Shown here: positions 60,373 to 64,000 of the stretch, piece by piece | Layout of the letters: every line of letters begins with the position of its first letter | How positions within the stretch are numbered: position 1 is the first letter of the stretch | DNA from: Dama dama | Taxonomy: Eukaryota; Chordata; Mammalia; Artiodactyla; Cervidae | NCBI RefSeq assembly: GCF_033118175.1 | Contig: NC_083698.1 | Span: forward strand, 50,199,501-50,263,500 | Direction: 5' to 3' | Length of the DNA: 64,000 bases | The notes under the pieces: generated by a model | What the model was told of the DNA's origin: nothing | What the model saw: only the letters and a program-made list of their open reading frames with translations | The model's database searches: none | Translations under genes and position numbers: made by a program

Positions 60373-60873
60373 AAACTGGAACTGTGGATTTCCCTTTGGA
60401 AACTGCTTCTCCATGGAGTCTTCATTGAATCTTCTCCATCATACGTCACATGTGTCCCATCAACATCAGGTCTCACATTTACACTCAATATACAGCATAA
60501 GCTCAACCCCTTCCCACAATCTGTCAACTTCCCCAGGCTAAGCCTATTAAACTCCACTGAAAGCTAATGTACTGACACCCCACAGTTCATTTCTTGCTCT
60601 GCTATAGTCAGTTCTCAACAGAGTCACCCCAATGACCTTTTTAAAAAAAGGAAATGAAGTCATGTCACAGCTCAAAGCCCACCAGTGACTTCCATTATAT
60701 TCTGAATAAAATCCAAACTCCTTGCCATAGACAAACAAGGTCTACCTGATTTAATTCCTGCCTGTATCTCTGACTCCTTTCCTAGTCCAGTCCTTTCTTC
60801 TTGATTCATGCTATTCCCTCTAGCAGAAATTCTTCTTCCTCAGATCTTTATGTGGTTCTCTCCACTATTTGGG

Positions 60874-61072
60874 TGTTTCCCAAGTGCGCAGTGGTAAAGA
60901 ATCCACCTGCCAATGCAGGAGACACAGAAGACTCAGGTTCAATCCTTGGGTTGGGGAGATCCCCTGGAGGAGGAAATGGCAATCCACTGTAGTATTCTTG
61001 CCTGGAAAATCCCACAGACAGAGGGCTACAGTCCATGGGGTTGCAAAGAGTTGGGAATGACTGAGCGACTAA
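60874..61072 (+). mobile_element. Bov-tA SINE, sense, older, nested in L2
   Basis: Worn head ('cccaagtgcgcagtggtaaa'), 'aggttcaatccttgg', body with a small deletion near 61025, and the 'aatgactgagcgactaag' end. L2 resumes on the right at about 61073. Confidence 0.93.
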
Positions 61073-61425
61073 GTACTCCCTTATTTGATTCAAGTCTCTG
61101 GTCAAATGCTACCTTCTTGAAGAGTTTTTACTTGAGTTCCTTATTCAAAATGCACAACTATCTTCCCTTTTGCTCTGTTTTTCTTCAAAGCACTTACCAT
61201 TATCTAAAATGCTATAATCTGTTCAATTGTTTATTTTCTCCCTTTTCCTATAGAACATAAACTCATGAAGGCAGACATTGATTCTTTGGTTCACTGCTTA
61301 TATTCCTACCCAAAGCTGTGCCTGAAATACTAAGCAGCATAGTGAACATTTGTTGAATTAAAAATTGACTTTGTGTTTCATTGTCTCACCAACATTTGAA
61401 GACATACAAGATATACAATATTTAA

Positions 61426-61495
61426 GCCATTTTGCAGATGAGGAACATAAGGTAGGAAGATTAAATCACTTGATAAAAATCACATACTTACATTA
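61426..61495 (-). mobile_element. MIR remnant, antisense (weak)
   Basis: 'ccattttgcagatgaggaac' and 'aaatcacttgataaaaatca' resemble antisense MIR. Confidence 0.45.
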
Positions 61496-63696
61496 TTCAA
61501 TGTTCATATATAATGGCTTAAATAGAAAAGTTATTTTAAATTTTAGCACCAGGAGAAAAATGTCTGTTTGGGAAATTTAATGAAAATGATTTTTGTTTTT
61601 AAGTTTTTGTCTCCTTCTTGAACTTTTGCTTTAGAAATTTATAGCCACATTCCCACTTAATCACTGCAGTTTTTGGTTGTTGTTGATTCTAATCCTTTAT
61701 GTTATTTCACAGTTTTAAACTTCACTCATTTAAAAAGTTTTACCTCTTCTGCTTACAATCAAAATGTGCTTCATTTTAAGGTTTAAAATTCAAGTGAATA
61801 AATTTGGAAAATTAGGCCAGCATCAAACTAGAATAACTAAGAAAAAATTGAATTTGTTTTAGTTTTAGGTAAAAGGGTTAGGAAGGTAAGGTGAGAACAA
61901 AATGGTTTCTCACAGTCTTTTGGAAGCTTTACAGATTTATCAGAGAAGGAAGAGCTCAGGAAAAAAAAACCAAATAATAAATGAGGGTTACGTATTATTA
62001 ATAATTCTGCTAAAAAGGCTGATATATTGAGTTCATTTTAAACATCTCTCTTTAACAAGAAAAATGAAGAAGGTAACGTGGGCAATTAGCTACTGACATG
62101 GCCACTGCATATCTAGGTAATGATCAAAACTGTGTGGGTGGTATGACCATCCCAGCCTCTCAAAAGGCGATGTGCTTTCTAATATGAGGGATAGAGTCTG
62201 GTCATTATTAACTATTTAAGTTCACAGGAAATACAGGTAAATTATTAATTTGTTTTATAATTTTGACACTTATTTTCTGCTTAGTCGTTTCATTTTATAG
62301 CACTCTAACATGTTTTAAGTTTACTGTGAACTAGTTTAAGCAATTCAACATAAGTAAGGTTTATAAATGTCAGTTTTTTTAAAGGGAAGTAAAACAGAAT
62401 CAGCAATGACAGGAATTGTTTTTTTTTTGCCTTGAATAGAATCTTTTCTATTTAAAAAATAGTCTCCCTTACATTCTTAGGTGCAAAATGGATCCAAAGG
62501 CACATTTAATTATCATACTACCTGATAACATGATTTGTTATGGTACATTGCATCACATCATGCCATATCTCTTATCATACCATATTGTATTATAAACTTA
62601 TTTTTTAATCTATATTCCAAGAAAAGAATATAAGTTCTGTGGAGCTGGGGGTTGTATTTCTTTTCTTAATAGTTATGTGTCTGAAACATAATAGATCCTC
62701 AACAAATATTTACTGAAGAATAGTTCATCTGACCTGACTGGATTTGAAGGCACAAGGGTCTAGTTACAAGTAGAACATTGAACACCAGTAGTCTTTGTCA
62801 ACCAAGTGGCAAACCAGTTCCTTAAGAAGAAATGCCTGGCTAGAATAAAGTGTCTGTTAAAGGTATACCTTTGGCAGATCACATGGTAACTGTCGTATCA
62901 TAGAATGATAAGCATGAAGAATACAAAAATTTTGGCTGGCCTTACTGTGTTTAGCTGCACTTGGGAGTCAAAGGAAGAACATGACAGGCTCAGTCAGGAC
63001 TCTATGGTCTCAGCTCAAGGCAGTGTCAGAGCGAAAGAACATTTCTTCTTTTAAACCTCAAATTTACATACAGAATCTGATTCTACAAGTTGGAGAATTT
63101 ACAATATGGAGTGAATTATAGCTACATTTTTATGTGAGGTTAAGGGTTGCAATTTGAAAAATGAGGCTCTGAGAATTAAAACAGCAACATTTGGAAGGAT
63201 TTAGATGACCTTGAGTGCCCAAACTCCAAACTGCATTGAGCAAACCAAACTCCATTTTCCAGTCTAAAGAGGGGCTGTTTTACCTTGTTTGTAAAGCTTA
63301 GACTAACTTTAGTAAGGATTATTGCTAGCTCTCCTTAGGCTCTACCATGCCCGTGCCTCACAACCTGCAATCTTCCAGCCAGAGTTAAATCTCAGCATGC
63401 TCAAGGAAGACAATCACTAATAAAGCCAAGAATGGTAAACTTATATGTCAAAAGAATTCAAATCTGAGATTAAAAAGAATTAAAAACCTGGGGAATATAT
63501 AGGTGGATTCTTGAGGGATAGATGGACCATGCAGGAAGCAACAGATTTTTAGAGAGGGCAAAATATGTTAACATGGAGGCATTTATCCAATGTGCTGCAT
63601 TCAATGTTCTAGCTTAAGTAATTAGCATTTTCTTAGCTGGTTAACTAAAAGCAGAATTCAGCTGTGGTCTGCACTGAATGAAATGAATGCTCCTTG
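61496..63696. other. No gene recognised; L2 end near 62.6 kb
   Basis: 62600-62728 ('catattccaagaaaagaata'-like sequence, 'catcaacaaatatttactg'-like end near 62695) looks like an L2 3' end in sense. The rest is unassigned. Confidence 0.45.
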
Positions 63697-64000
63697 ATGT
63701 GATAGACTTTATTTTTGGGGACTCCAAAATCACTGCAGGTGGTGACTGCAGCCATGAAATTAAAAGACTCTTGCTCCTTAGAAGAAAAGTTATGATCAAC
63801 CTAGACAGCATATTAAAAAGCAGAGACATTACTTTGCCAACAAAGGTCCATCTACTCAAAGCTATGATTTTTCCAGTAGTCAAGTATGGGTGTGAGAGTT
63901 GGACTGTCAAGAGAGCTGAGCACTGAAGAATTGATGCTTTTGAACTGTGGTGTTGGAGAAGACTCTTGAGAATCCTTTGGACTGCAAGGAGATCCAACCA
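63697..64000 (+). mobile_element. BovB LINE fragment, sense, running off the window
   Basis: Matches BovB from 'gactttatttttggggactc' through 'agcatattaaaaagcagaga' and 'tgtgagagttggactgtcaa' to the window edge, so its 3' end is outside. The frame 63687-63926 contains 'SKITAGGDCSHEIKR' and 'DSILKSRDITLPTKV' and stops after 'VKRAEH'. Confidence 0.94.

Larger units (their letters stand above)
58851..61365 (+). mobile_element. One L2 LINE copy broken by five younger insertions
   Basis: L2 pieces lie in sense order at 58851-59005 ('ggccaaatccaaggtgtgtt', 'cagcatttgacattaatggt'), 59266-59564 ('caactgcctgcatgctatct'), 60122-60160, 60387-60873 ('aataaaatccaaactccttg') and 61073-61365 ('aaagcacttaccattatcta', ending 'catttgttgaatt'). 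Removing the insertions restores consecutive L2 text. Frames are decayed. Confidence 0.88.

Noticed and set aside
1..64000. CRISPR array, phage, plasmid or bacterial operon
   Set aside because: No regularly spaced short repeats, no bacterial gene spacing, and pervasive ruminant retroelements.

Overview
This window reads as nuclear genomic DNA from a ruminant, most likely a bovid. The evidence is the repeat content: many Bov-tA and BOV-A2 SINEs, 3' ends of the RTE-type LINE BovB and its ART2A-like derivatives, ruminant-type L1 3' ends, and artiodactyl CHR SINEs, all set in AT-rich sequence with old mammalian L2, MIR, L1M and hAT remnants. The repeats do not separate cattle, bison, sheep and goat. 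I see no host protein-coding gene, tRNA, rRNA or CRISPR array. The longest open frames lie inside retrotransposons (L1 ORF2 and BovB reverse transcriptase) or are uninterpretable. The window is best described as gene-poor intergenic or intronic DNA.

Layout: 0-9 kb is mostly featureless AT-rich DNA with antisense Bov-tA SINEs near 1, 3.2, 4.6 and 4.9 kb, a 60-bp L1 insertion at 5.5 kb and a BovB tail at 5.9 kb. 9-11 kb is an old L1M, split by a young L1 3' end and followed by a probable antisense L1 piece. 12-14 kb is slightly richer in CpG and only partly recognised. 15-24 kb has scattered SINEs, MIRs and an hAT fossil. 25.2-26.6 kb holds a twin-primed L1 inside a SINE. 26.8-30 kb has BovB tails and an inverted pair of an unidentified repeat. 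30.5-32 kb is old L1. 32-37.7 kb is unannotated. 37.7-39 kb is L2 and MIR. 42-46 kb has hAT fossils, a natural hairpin and a tandem SINE insertion. 46.7-48.7 kb is an L1M carrying two nested SINEs. 52-53 kb is the best-preserved BovB. 54.7-56.3 kb is a second twin-primed L1 inside an older repeat. 58.85-61.37 kb is one L2 copy with five younger insertions. Another BovB runs off the right edge.

No new biological system was found. What the window does show clearly is insertion history: perfect or near-perfect target-site duplications, two twin-priming inversions, two micro-L1 insertions under 100 bp, a site used twice by two different elements, and several inverted repeat pairs. Family names rest on recalled consensus sequences; no database search was run.
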